Below are positions 1-7,282 of a stretch of DNA of 8,453 nt, one piece after another. Below the pieces are notes generated by a model, which searched no databases, was not told where the DNA came from, and was given only the letters and a program-made list of their open reading frames with translations. The stretch's first letter is position 1. The number at the start of each line of letters is the position of its first letter. Origin of the DNA: Actinomycetota bacterium (lineage in GTDB: Bacteria; Actinomycetota; Acidimicrobiia; Acidimicrobiales; Aldehydirespiratoraceae); the NCBI GenBank assembly GCA_012271125.1, contig JAAXHB010000247.1:1-8453 (forward strand). Reading direction: 5' to 3'. The position numbers and the translations under genes were made by a program.

Positions 1-2649
1 CAAGGTTGCGGCGATGGGTCACGGTTTTGTCCTAATGACACGGTGACAAGAGGGCAAATGGCAGCGTTTTTGGTGCGTGGCTTTGACTTGCCAGTGCCAT
101 CTGTGCGTCCTGCGTTTGCTGACATTGATACTGGGCATCGCTTTGCAGGCGAAATAGCTGCTATAGCGGCTGCAGGTATCACCATCGGTTGTGGTGACGG
201 CTCGAACTATTGCGACACGGCAACAATTACGCAGCGTCAGCTGCGCACGATGTTGACTCGTGGGCTGACTCATGGGTTGACACGCGGCCAAGCAACACAA
301 GTTGCTCCTGTTGTCGATCCAGTGGACGCAACAACGACGACGGCACGTCCTACGGCTATTCCCGTGCGTCGATCAGCCACGACCACGACAACCACCACGA
401 CAACGACCACAACCTTGCCAGCGGCACCGATGGATCGCCTTGTCAATGATCTTGCGAACCTCGAAAGAAGCGGTGTTGCTGCGATCAACGCAGAAATAGA
501 CGTCCTCAATGGCGACTGGTGTGACGCTGGTTGTCAAAACGTAACCGTTACCCGTGATCCGTCTGTCGGCACTGCCCGATGGGACGCCACCAAGAACAGG
601 ATCATCTTCACAGTCTCACAAGGCACGCAGACACCGTCATCGGTGAGCTTCGACTACGCCACCGACAACTCCGTCGCAGATGCCACTGTCACCATTCGAA
701 TCACTGCCACCCAAGTCAACCCGCCACCAGTCACTCCGCCACCAGTTATCCCACCCCAACCTGTTGACACTCTCATCGACAAGAGCTACAACATTGAGCA
801 TCTAGATAATCAGTCTTTCAGCGTCGATTTGGAGGACATTTTGCAAGGAGCGTCTTGTGCTGCGGGTTGTGGCAACGTGACCGTCACAAGCAGTCCTGCG
901 GTCGGCACTTTAAGCGCCTATGACTCCACGAACGACAAGTTCACCTACACGATTGGCGACAACGTCGACATCTCCGAACAAGTCACTTTCCAATTCGAAA
1001 CCAACGACTCAACATCGCCAGCAACTGTCACCGTAAGCATCACCGTCCGCCGAACCTTCCAAAAAATGGATGTGGGTTTTAACTTCTGGTGTGGAATCGG
1101 CGACCGAGTCGGTAACGCCAAAGGCGGCATCGTCTGTGAGGGCACAGACGAAGATGGCCTTATTAGCGACATACCCGCTGGCACCGATTTCGTAGAGATC
1201 ACAGCAGGCCAGGATCATGCATGTGCTCGAAAGTCCGACAAGACCGTCAAATGCTGGGGCGACAGTGGCTCTGGCGAATCAGCCAATCAAGGCAGCACCA
1301 CGTTCGAAATGATTGACGCGGGTTACAACCTGACTTGTGGCATAAAGACCGACAACACGATCACATGCTGGGGTTCAAACTCTGGTAGTGCTCGCAGCAG
1401 TGCCCCGGGTGGAGCGCATAAGTACATAAGTGTGGGAGATCGTTTTGGGTGTGCAGTTACCGATGCTGACGGGGTTGCGTGCTGGGGCAGAGATGTCGAG
1501 AATCAGCGCAGCGGCGCGCCGAGTTCAGGGTCTTTCAAGTCAGTGGTAGCAGGAACTGGGCATGGCTGCGCCATTAAAGCCGACAATACGGTTGATTGTT
1601 GGGGCGACAACTCCGATGGTCAAGCAGCTGATTCAAGCCAAACCTTCAAGGAGCTATCAGCAGGAGTTCGTGTGACATGTGGAGTCAAACAAGATGATTC
1701 AATTACCTGCTGGGGCGACAGTAACAATGCAAAAAAAGCTTCACCAAGCCAAGGGAGCTTTACGTCGCTTGGGTCTTTGGATACCGGCTCGTGTGCCTTG
1801 CTGAGCAACGGTTTGCGCAGATGCTGGGGAGCTCCTTATTATGGGCAAACAAATCCTCAGTCGAACAAGTTTGAATCAATATCGGGGGCACAAAACACAG
1901 TTTGTGGGGTCAAAACTGACAAGACCGTGAATTGTTGGGGCGACAACAGCAAAGGTCAAGCAAATGACCAGTCAGGGTCATTTGTGCAAGTCTCGGCCGG
2001 CTTTGACCATTCATGCGGGGTCAAAACTGACAAGTCGGTGAACTGCTGGGGCGCTAATAACGATGGTCAATCAGCTGATCAGTCCGGGGCATTTGAGCAA
2101 GCCGCAATCAGTTTTGGATATTCATGCGCGATCAAGTCAGCCGATAAGGGGATCAGTTGCTGGGGTAGTACCAGCCTTGGTCAAGCGGGTGCTCCCAGTG
2201 GGGCCGAGTTCACAGGTATTGCGGCTGGCCGATGGCACATGTGTGGGATCAAAACCGACGACACCTTGGCGTGTTGGGGCACAGATCTGTTTGCGACAGG
2301 GATTATTGACGATGCGCCAGGAGGCAACTACACCGCTTTAGCTAGCAACTCAGCTGACGCATGTGCAGTCAAAGACGACGGCAGTCTTGAATGCTGGGGA
2401 AGTCGGGACAGCGATCCGTCAGGATCAGACTTTGTGACCGTTTCGGTTGGAGGTGGTCACTCTTGTGCGGTCAAAGCCGCTGGTGCTAACACCTATGGCA
2501 GCATCCACTGCTGGGGTGACGACGCTTATGGCAAAGCAACACCGCCCTCGCGTTCAGATTTCACCGCAGTGTCTGCCGGACGTTTCCACACTTGTGGTCT
2601 TACCACCGGCAACGACGTCATCTGCTGGGGCGTCACAGACCGTGACTAA
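1..2649 (+). CDS. SLH-domain surface protein with 14 RCC1/BLIP-II-type repeats, 5' partial
   Basis: The frame is open from base 1 with no start codon before it (the GTG at 43 lies inside an SLH motif), so the N-terminus is outside the window; 882 residues are visible. From the left edge come the end of one SLH repeat (GCGDGS, then VTRGQMAAFLVR) and a further SLH repeat (FADIDTGHRF to GITIGCGDGSNYC, to about base 275). A linker with 12 consecutive Thr codons follows (379-414). Two similar beta-rich modules come next (about 430-715 and 763-1055), each with a CxxGC motif followed by NVTVT, separated by a PPPVTPPPVIPP linker. Fourteen repeats of about 38 residues fill 1057-2646. SLH domains usually tether proteins to cell-wall polymers and RCC1-like propellers bind partners, so a secreted, wall-attached binding or adhesion role is inferred. 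No sorting signal or membrane segment is seen at the C-terminus, which ends in the last repeat. The ligand is unknown. The stop is TAA at 2647. Confidence 0.9.
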   Translation, partial: QGCGDGSRFCPNDTVTRGQMAAFLVRGFDLPVPSVRPAFADIDTGHRFAGEIAAIAAAGITIGCGDGSNYCDTATITQRQLRTMLTRGLTHGLTRGQATQVAPVVDPVDATTTTARPTAIPVRRSATTTTTTTTTTTTLPAAPMDRLVNDLANLERSGVAAINAEIDVLNGDWCDAGCQNVTVTRDPSVGTARWDATKNRIIFTVSQGTQTPSSVSFDYATDNSVADATVTIRITATQVNPPPVTPPPVIPPQPVDTLIDKSYNIEHLDNQSFSVDLEDILQGASCAAGCGNVTVTSSPAVGTLSAYDSTNDKFTYTIGDNVDISEQVTFQFETNDSTSPATVTVSITVRRTFQKMDVGFNFWCGIGDRVGNAKGGIVCEGTDEDGLISDIPAGTDFVEITAGQDHACARKSDKTVKCWGDSGSGESANQGSTTFEMIDAGYNLTCGIKTDNTITCWGSNSGSARSSAPGGAHKYISVGDRFGCAVTDADGVACWGRDVENQRSGAPSSGSFKSVVAGTGHGCAIKADNTVDCWGDNSDGQAADSSQTFKELSAGVRVTCGVKQDDSITCWGDSNNAKKASPSQGSFTSLGSLDTGSCALLSNGLRRCWGAPYYGQTNPQSNKFESISGAQNTVCGVKTDKTVNCWGDNSKGQANDQSGSFVQVSAGFDHSCGVKTDKSVNCWGANNDGQSADQSGAFEQAAISFGYSCAIKSADKGISCWGSTSLGQAGAPSGAEFTGIAAGRWHMCGIKTDDTLACWGTDLFATGIIDDAPGGNYTALASNSADACAVKDDGSLECWGSRDSDPSGSDFVTVSVGGGHSCAVKAAGANTYGSIHCWGDDAYGKATPPSRSDFTAVSAGRFHTCGLTTGNDVICWGVTDRD
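1057..2646 (+). repeat. 14 tandem RCC1/BLIP-II-like repeats within the surface protein
   Basis: Each unit is about 37-41 residues (about 111-120 bp) and follows the pattern 'F..v.AG..h.Cgvk.d.tv.CWGdn..Gq'. I count 14 units. Thirteen carry the CWG signature and the first has CEG in its place. Each unit contains two cysteines about 9-17 residues apart, giving 28 in total. The short unit length resembles BLIP-II-type propellers more than eukaryotic RCC1 blades (51-68 residues). Since such propellers commonly have seven blades, 14 units would fit two consecutive propellers, though this is inference. Adjacent units 8 and 9 share an exact 18-nt DNA match at 1906-1923 and 2017-2034, exactly 37 codons apart. 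Confidence 0.85.
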
Positions 2650-2672
2650 GCCTCAACCGTGACTAAGCCTCG
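2641..2672. repeat. 14-bp direct repeat spanning two convergent stop codons
   Basis: CGTGACTAAGCCTC occurs at 2641-2654 and again at 2659-2672, with an 18-bp period. The first copy contains the TAA stop of the surface protein gene (2647-2649). The second copy, read on the minus strand, contains the TAG stop of pntB (2663-2665) together with its last codons. Only 13 bp separate the two stops. No hairpin-plus-T-tract terminator is visible between the genes. Confidence 0.8.
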
Positions 2673-4093
2673 AGAGAGTTGGTGATATCGACGACGGCTT
2701 GACGTCCGTCAGCAAAAAGCATGACCGTGTTATCGGCAGCGAACAGGGGATTGGGGATGCCGGCAAATCCTGGGCTTAGGCTTCGCTTCACGACAACAAC
2801 GACATTGCTGCTGTCAACGTCCAAAATCGGCATACCCGCAATTGGGCTAGACGGGTCGTTGCGGGCAGACGGGTTGACAACGTCGTTGGCACCTAAAACG
2901 ATGGTCACGTCGGTGGATTCAAAGGTGGGGTTGATGTTGTCCATTTCTAAAAGCAGTTCATAGTCGATTTCGGCTTCGGCTAACAGCACGTTCATATGAC
3001 CAGGCATGCGTCCCGCAACGGGGTGAATGCCAAAAACCACGTCAACGCCCATGCCGGCAAGTCGCCGAGTCAGGTCCCGCACAGCATGTTGAGCCTGTGC
3101 GACCGCTAAGCCGTATCCGGGCACGATTGCCACACGCTCAGCTGTTTCAAGCAGCATCGCCACTTCCTCAGGGGAGGTGGATGTGACCTTGCCTTCGTAA
3201 ATCTCATCACCACCTGAAGCAGTGGCAGCAGGAGTGGGTTTGAATAGCACCGCTGGCAGAGAGCGATTCATGCCCACGCACATGATCTGGGTAAGGATCA
3301 GTCCGCTCGCCCCGACTAGCGCACCGGCGATTATCAGCACAGGATTGTCAAGCACAAAACCTGCTGCTGATGCTGCCAACCCCGACAAAGAGTTGAGTAA
3401 AGCAATGATGACAGGCATGTCGGCACCGCCGATTGGCAGCACCGCGCTCAGCCCAAGAATCGCGGCGACACCCACGAGCAGCCATAGCCAAACGTTGTTG
3501 TCAGGTTGTGCGACCATCAAAGCACCGCAGGTGACAGCGATGGATGCGAGCACGGCACTGAGGATTTGAATTCCGCTGAAGCCATTCCAGTGAAGGGTTT
3601 CACGTAGTTTGGCGAAGGCGATGATGCTGCCGGTGAAGGTGACCGCTCCGATCAAAATCGCCAAAGCTGCTGACGCGTTGGTTTGGACATCGTCGCGACT
3701 GTGTTCAACGGTTTCTATAAATGATGCCATACCAACAAGCACCGACGCGCCACCGCCAAACCCGTTGAACAACGCCACGAGTTCAGGCATTGAGGTCATC
3801 TGCACTCGGGTAGCAGCGAGCACTCCGATACCTGCGCCTACCACCATTCCCGCGGCGATCCATTCGATGCCGACAGTGCCTGTCACAAGCAAGGTAACAA
3901 CAACGGCGATGAGCATGCCTGTGGCTCCGAACTGGTTGGCGCGAACCGCGGTGCGTGGACGGGCGAGCCCCTTGATGCCAAAGATGAACAAAACGGCGGC
4001 GACTATGTAGCCAAGTAGCGCCCAGTTGTTGTCAAGCGCCTGAGTCGCAGCGTCAATGTTCACTGAAAAAATGTTCACAGCAAAAAAGTTCAC
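2663..4093 (-). CDS. pntB: NAD(P) transhydrogenase subunit beta
   Basis: This is the beta subunit of the proton-translocating nicotinamide nucleotide transhydrogenase. It supplies most of the membrane channel (domain II) and the NADP(H)-binding domain III. Residues about 27-273 contain roughly nine hydrophobic segments, including the conserved MPELVALFNGFGGGAS loop (residues 103-118). Domain III starts near residue 320 with the nucleotide-binding GYGLAVAQAQHAV, followed by HPVAGRMPGHMNVLL, GANDVVNPSA and KRSLSPGFAGIPNPLF, all family hallmarks. The protein is 476 residues, slightly longer than the usual about 460. The excess is an N-terminal stretch of about 20 residues ahead of the canonical first helix (LLGYIVAAVLFIFGIKGL). 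The GTG start at 4093 overlaps the upstream TGA stop as GTGA, which favours translational coupling; no good Shine-Dalgarno sequence is seen. Two other in-frame GTG codons, at 4078 and 4063, are possible alternative starts. Confidence 0.96.
   Translation of the reverse strand: MNFFAVNIFSVNIDAATQALDNNWALLGYIVAAVLFIFGIKGLARPRTAVRANQFGATGMLIAVVVTLLVTGTVGIEWIAAGMVVGAGIGVLAATRVQMTSMPELVALFNGFGGGASVLVGMASFIETVEHSRDDVQTNASAALAILIGAVTFTGSIIAFAKLRETLHWNGFSGIQILSAVLASIAVTCGALMVAQPDNNVWLWLLVGVAAILGLSAVLPIGGADMPVIIALLNSLSGLAASAAGFVLDNPVLIIAGALVGASGLILTQIMCVGMNRSLPAVLFKPTPAATASGGDEIYEGKVTSTSPEEVAMLLETAERVAIVPGYGLAVAQAQHAVRDLTRRLAGMGVDVVFGIHPVAGRMPGHMNVLLAEAEIDYELLLEMDNINPTFESTDVTIVLGANDVVNPSARNDPSSPIAGMPILDVDSSNVVVVVKRSLSPGFAGIPNPLFAADNTVMLFADGRQAVVDITNSLEA
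4049..4093 (-). repeat. Three 15-bp tandem units at the pntB start, each opening with GTGAAC
   Basis: Read on the minus strand, the first 45 bases of pntB are GTGAACTTTTTTGCT, GTGAACATTTTTTCA and GTGAACATTGACGCT. They encode M/V-N-F-F-A, V-N-I-F-S and V-N-I-D-A. The period is exactly 15 bp, so the reading frame is kept and each unit offers an in-frame GTG. These units account for most of the N-terminal extension relative to typical PntB proteins. Confidence 0.75.
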
Positions 4094-4410
4094 AGAATCG
4101 CTCGCTGATCTTTCTCAGATGCTTTAGGGCGTTTCTTTTTGGACGCGAACATGTTCAGCATGCGATGCGTCACCATGAACCCACCGACAACGTTGATCAT
4201 CGCCAACGCCACCGCCGAAAACCCCAAAATCGTTACCAAAGTGCTGTGCCCTGCGCCGGCTGCGGTGATGGACCCCACGAGCGTTATGCCTGAAATGGCG
4301 TTAGCGCCGGACATGAGCGGCGTGTGCAATGTCGGCGGAACCTTGGTGATCAGCTCCACGCCCAAGAAGACGGCAAGCACAAACAAGGCAAGTGCAATCA
4401 AAAACGGCAT
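4090..4410 (-). CDS. pntAB: NAD(P) transhydrogenase subunit alpha 2 (membrane part)
   Basis: This small membrane subunit contributes helices to the proton channel of the transhydrogenase. It has 106 residues, within the normal range for a stand-alone alpha2. Hydrophobic segments are at about residues 2-21, 38-54 and 57-80. The family signature VPPTLHTPLMSGANAISG lies at residues 24-41 between the first two helices. The C-terminus is basic and polar (ASKKKRPKASEKDQR) and probably cytoplasmic. The ATG at 4410 begins 12 bp after the pntAA stop. A weak purine-rich AGAGAA lies just upstream. The TGA stop overlaps the GTG of pntB by four bases. Organisms with the alpha chain split into two genes include many actinobacteria and Rhodospirillum; in E. 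coli this segment is fused to alpha1. Confidence 0.95.
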   Translation of the reverse strand: MPFLIALALFVLAVFLGVELITKVPPTLHTPLMSGANAISGITLVGSITAAGAGHSTLVTILGFSAVALAMINVVGGFMVTHRMLNMFASKKKRPKASEKDQRAIL

Positions 4411-4422
4411 ATCATTTCTCTA

Positions 4423-5559
4423 CTACGAACTTTCTGGCCCGACGACTTTGCCGCCATGAGTAACCAACATTGCTTTGATGATTTCATCTTCGTCTTCAAG
4501 CAGCTGATCCAACGCCGAGCTGCCTTCAGGTGCTAAGTGCCCCAGAAACTCGGTCAGGTTATGGGAGAACATTTGGCTGGCATGGCGTGCCGCTCGTGAA
4601 GGCAAATCAGTCGGTCCAAGAATGGTTACTCCGCCGGAATCAACCTGCTCATCGGCTTGGGTGAGTTCGCAGTTGCCGCCACGCTCGGCAGCCAGGTCAA
4701 TAATCACCGACGCTGGTTTCATGGCAGCAACCATCTGAGACGAAATCAGCAGCGGCGACGCCCGCCCAGGCACAGCCGCGGTACTAATGACAACATCTGA
4801 AGCGGCGATATGCGGGGTGAGCTGTTGTCGTTGCAACTCGGCTGCGTCTTCACCCTGGGCTCGGGCATAACCACCACTGCCCTCACCACCGGCGTCACCC
4901 TCAGCGGCGGACAGGTCTAACTCCACAGCCTTGGCACCCATCGAGCGGATTTGTTCCTGCGCTGCTGGACGAACGTCGTATGCCTCTACCACTCCACCAA
5001 GTTTGCGAGCCGTGGCGATGGCTTGAAGTCCCGCAACGCCAGCCCCCAAAACCAGCACCCGCGCAGGTTTAAGCGTGCCCGCAGCGGTCATCATTAAAGG
5101 AAACATCTGCGGCAAATGACTTGCTGCCAACAGCACTGCCTGATAGCCCGCCACAGTCGCCATAGATGAGAGCACGTCCATTGACTGCGCCCTGGTAATG
5201 CGTGGCACCAAGTCCATCGAAAACGACGTCAAGTCCCGCTTCGCCAGCAGATTTGCTGAGGTGGCGTCCCAGCGTGGATCAAAAACACCGGCAAATAACT
5301 TGCCGCTGCCTTGCGAGGGAGTGTTGTCTGTTTGGCCGTCGCGAACCGTTAATACGGCGTCAGCGGCGAGCACGGCATCAAGCGCCCCTACTGAAGCGCC
5401 CGCGGCTGAGTAGTCGTCATCCATAAACCCCGCAGCGACTCCAGCACCGACTTGAACCGACACCTCAAAGCCCAAGCCGCAGAGCTTGGCAACATCATCG
5501 GGTATAAGCGCTACCCGTTTCTCGCGGGGCGCTGTCTCACACAAAACCCCAAGACGCAC
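4423..5559 (-). CDS. pntAA: NAD(P) transhydrogenase subunit alpha 1 (NAD(H)-binding domain I)
   Basis: This is the soluble NAD(H)-binding subunit that exchanges hydride with NADP(H) on PntB. It has 378 residues, typical of the split form. The N-terminus (RLGVLCETAPREKRVALIP) resembles other family members. The RITRAQSMDVLSS loop at residues 120-132 carries R120, Q125, D128 and S131, matching by spacing the Arg127/Gln132/Asp135/Ser138 set described for the Rhodospirillum rubrum enzyme. The dinucleotide-fold motif GAGVAGLQAIATA starts at residue 172. The mobile-loop GGYA (Tyr231) follows a Gly-rich stretch, and LAAERGGNCE comes later. The start is GTG at 5559; an in-frame TAG lies 15 bases upstream, so no longer version exists. 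No clear ribosome-binding site precedes it, so a leaderless transcript is possible. It is the first gene of the pntAA-pntAB-pntB operon. Confidence 0.95.
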   Translation of the reverse strand: MRLGVLCETAPREKRVALIPDDVAKLCGLGFEVSVQVGAGVAAGFMDDDYSAAGASVGALDAVLAADAVLTVRDGQTDNTPSQGSGKLFAGVFDPRWDATSANLLAKRDLTSFSMDLVPRITRAQSMDVLSSMATVAGYQAVLLAASHLPQMFPLMMTAAGTLKPARVLVLGAGVAGLQAIATARKLGGVVEAYDVRPAAQEQIRSMGAKAVELDLSAAEGDAGGEGSGGYARAQGEDAAELQRQQLTPHIAASDVVISTAAVPGRASPLLISSQMVAAMKPASVIIDLAAERGGNCELTQADEQVDSGGVTILGPTDLPSRAARHASQMFSHNLTEFLGHLAPEGSSALDQLLEDEDEIIKAMLVTHGGKVVGPESS

Positions 5560-5651
5560 TGAGCGGCAAGGCTAGCAACTCGCCTCTCGATACAACTATG
5601 AGCAGACTGCTAAGGCAAACTTCTATAGACAACTTCAAACTAGGGGGCGCC
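5560..5651. promoter_or_regulatory. Divergent intergenic region between pntAA and the ligase gene
   Basis: These 92 bp separate the divergently read pnt operon and ligase gene, so promoters for both are expected here or close by. TATAGA at 5624-5629 is the most -10-like sequence on the plus strand, but I see no matching -35 hexamer at the right distance. No confident promoter or operator can be named. An open frame runs in from a possible upstream start at 5598, but the annotated ATG at 5652 is much better supported. Confidence 0.35.
5642..5647 (+). promoter_or_regulatory. Ribosome-binding site that decides the ligase start
   Basis: AGGGGG lies four bases before the ATG at 5652. The in-frame ATG at 5598, 18 codons upstream, has no comparable purine-rich site. 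The extra 18 residues it would add (starting MSRLLRQTS) do not resemble the family N-terminus. The start at 5652 is therefore preferred. Confidence 0.7.
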
Positions 5652-7196
5652 ATGAGCACGATCATTCACCGCAGCAATCTGCCAGACGTCGACATCCCCG
5701 ACATGTCGATCACCGATTTTGTCTTCGCCAACGTCGACAACTACCCGGATCGTGTCGCCATAACCGACGGCCAAAAAGAAAATGCGGTCTCCTACACCTT
5801 TGTCGAGCTGCGAGACGCCACCCATCGCCTAGCCGGACGTCTCCATGCTCAAGGCATCAAATCCGGTTCTGTGGTGGCGATTCTTGCTCCGAATTGCCCC
5901 GAATACGCCGTAGTTTTTCATGCCATCGCCCTGACCGGTGCTGCGGTGACCACGATCAACCCCACCTATGGCACCGCTGAGATCAGCACCCAACTGCAAG
6001 ACAGCAACGCCGCCATGATCTTCACCACCGAAGCATTCAAAGAATCAGCAGCCGAAGCAACCTCGGGGACAAATGTGGCAGAAGTCGTCATCATGGAAAC
6101 GCTCCGCCAAGATGCCGGCGATAGCAACGCCTGGCTTGACCAGCAACCCGTCGACTACGCCGAAACCACCGTTGTGCTGCCGTACTCGTCGGGCACTACC
6201 GGACTACCCAAAGGCGTGATCTTGACCCACCGCAACCTCGTCGCCAACATTTGCCAGTCCCGAGTGGTAATCACAAGCAGCGCCGACGAGGTGGCGCTCG
6301 CAGTGCTGCCGTTTTTTCACATCTACGGCATGCAAGTGCTGATGAACATGCTCCTCGCCGAAGGCGTCACCATTGTGACCATGCCCCGCTTTGACATGAT
6401 CACCGCTTTGGAACTCATGCAAAGCCATCGCATCACCCGCTTCTTCGCAGTGCCGCCAATTGTGCTCGGCCTTGCCAAACATCCCGCTGTCGACAACTAT
6501 GACTTGTCCTCGCTGCGCCAGATCATGTCCGGTGCGGCACCCCTCGGTGCCGACGTCGCCGCTGAAGCCGCTGAGCGGGTCGGCTGTGAGATCGTTCAGG
6601 GTTACGGCATGACCGAGCTTTCCCCTGTCAGCCACGCCACCCCCGAAGGCGGTTACAAGCCCGGAACCAGCGGCGTGACCGTGCCCAACACCGAGATTCG
6701 CATCGTTGATCCTGAAACGGGCGCTGATCTAGACGTCGGCGAACGTGGTGAGCTGTGGGTTCGTGGACCTCAGGTCATGAAGGGCTACCTCAACGCCCCC
6801 GAAGCAACAGCTGACACTTTGGACGATGATGGCTGGCTCCACACCGGCGACGTCGCCATTATCGACGACGACGGCCACGTCTCCATCGTCGACCGCATCA
6901 AAGAGCTCATCAAGTACAAGGCATTTCAGGTAGCGCCTGCCGAACTAGAGGCAGTGCTTGTACTGCATCCCAAAGTCGGTGACGCTGCGGTTATCGGAAT
7001 CCCTGACGACGAAGCCGGCGAAGTGCCCAAAGCGTTCATAGTGACAACGCCAGGCGAAGCCGACCCCACCCTTGAGGAGTTGCAAAGCCATGTGTCAGAG
7101 CATCTCGCCACCTACAAGCAGATACAAGCACTGGAAATTATGGAAGCCATCCCCAAAAGCGCTTCAGGCAAAATCCTTCGCCGCGATTTGCGATAA
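5652..7196 (+). CDS. Acyl-CoA synthetase / 4-coumarate-CoA ligase-like AMP-binding enzyme
   Basis: This is an ANL-superfamily adenylating enzyme that should activate a carboxylic acid with ATP and transfer it to CoA. It has 514 residues, typical length for the 4CL/acyl-CoA ligase family. The P-loop YSSGTTGLPKGV is at residues 178-189, followed by PFFHIYGM. MSGAAPLG and the adenine-binding YGMTELSP (from residue 318) come next. The ribose-binding Asp400 sits in HTGD, and the hinge region has Arg415 in VDRIKELIKYKAFQVAPAELE. The catalytic Lys507 is in PKSASGKILRRDLR at the very C-terminus. All key residues are present, so it should be active. The PFFHIYGM and YGMTELSPVSH segments resemble 4-coumarate-CoA ligases, but substrate choice (aryl, medium- or long-chain acid) cannot be read from these motifs. 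It may share a transcript with the peroxidase gene 86 bp downstream. Confidence 0.93.
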   Translation: MSTIIHRSNLPDVDIPDMSITDFVFANVDNYPDRVAITDGQKENAVSYTFVELRDATHRLAGRLHAQGIKSGSVVAILAPNCPEYAVVFHAIALTGAAVTTINPTYGTAEISTQLQDSNAAMIFTTEAFKESAAEATSGTNVAEVVIMETLRQDAGDSNAWLDQQPVDYAETTVVLPYSSGTTGLPKGVILTHRNLVANICQSRVVITSSADEVALAVLPFFHIYGMQVLMNMLLAEGVTIVTMPRFDMITALELMQSHRITRFFAVPPIVLGLAKHPAVDNYDLSSLRQIMSGAAPLGADVAAEAAERVGCEIVQGYGMTELSPVSHATPEGGYKPGTSGVTVPNTEIRIVDPETGADLDVGERGELWVRGPQVMKGYLNAPEATADTLDDDGWLHTGDVAIIDDDGHVSIVDRIKELIKYKAFQVAPAELEAVLVLHPKVGDAAVIGIPDDEAGEVPKAFIVTTPGEADPTLEELQSHVSEHLATYKQIQALEIMEAIPKSASGKILRRDLR

Positions 7197-7282
7197 GGGC
7201 TCATACACTGAGCGAACCCGAAGCGGCGGCAACTCTCGCGGCGGCTCGGGCATCTAGTCGTCGATCTAAACGGAGACAAACA
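7197..7282 (+). other. Spacer between ligase and peroxidase, with the peroxidase ribosome-binding site
   Basis: This 86-bp spacer holds no terminator with a T-tract. It contains an 8-bp direct repeat GCGGCGGC at 7223-7230 and 7238-7245, flanked by weakly complementary CCCGA and TCGGG. GGAG at 7272-7275 sits seven bases before the peroxidase ATG and is a good ribosome-binding site. The absence of a terminator allows read-through from the ligase, but a separate promoter cannot be excluded. Confidence 0.5.

Noticed and set aside
43..45. GTG at 43 as the start of the surface protein
   Set aside because: The frame is open to base 1, and the codons before 43 encode QGCGDGSRFCPNDT, an SLH motif continuous with the rest, so the gene begins upstream of the window.
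379..414. Thr codon run as a microsatellite or repeat-based phase switch
   Set aside because: The twelve Thr codons are mixed (ACG, ACC, ACA) with no uniform repeat unit, so slippage is unlikely; it reads as an ordinary Thr-rich linker.
3222..4010. Long open frames on the plus strand opposite pntB
   Set aside because: These are shadows of the strongly conserved pntB coding frame, with no family resemblance and no ribosome-binding site.
5598..5651. Upstream ATG at 5598 as the ligase start
   Set aside because: It has no ribosome-binding site and adds 18 residues unlike the family N-terminus, whereas ATG 5652 follows AGGGGG.
7217..7250. Possible terminator hairpin between ligase and peroxidase
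   Set aside because: Only CCCGA/TCGGG pair, the interior does not, and no T-tract follows.
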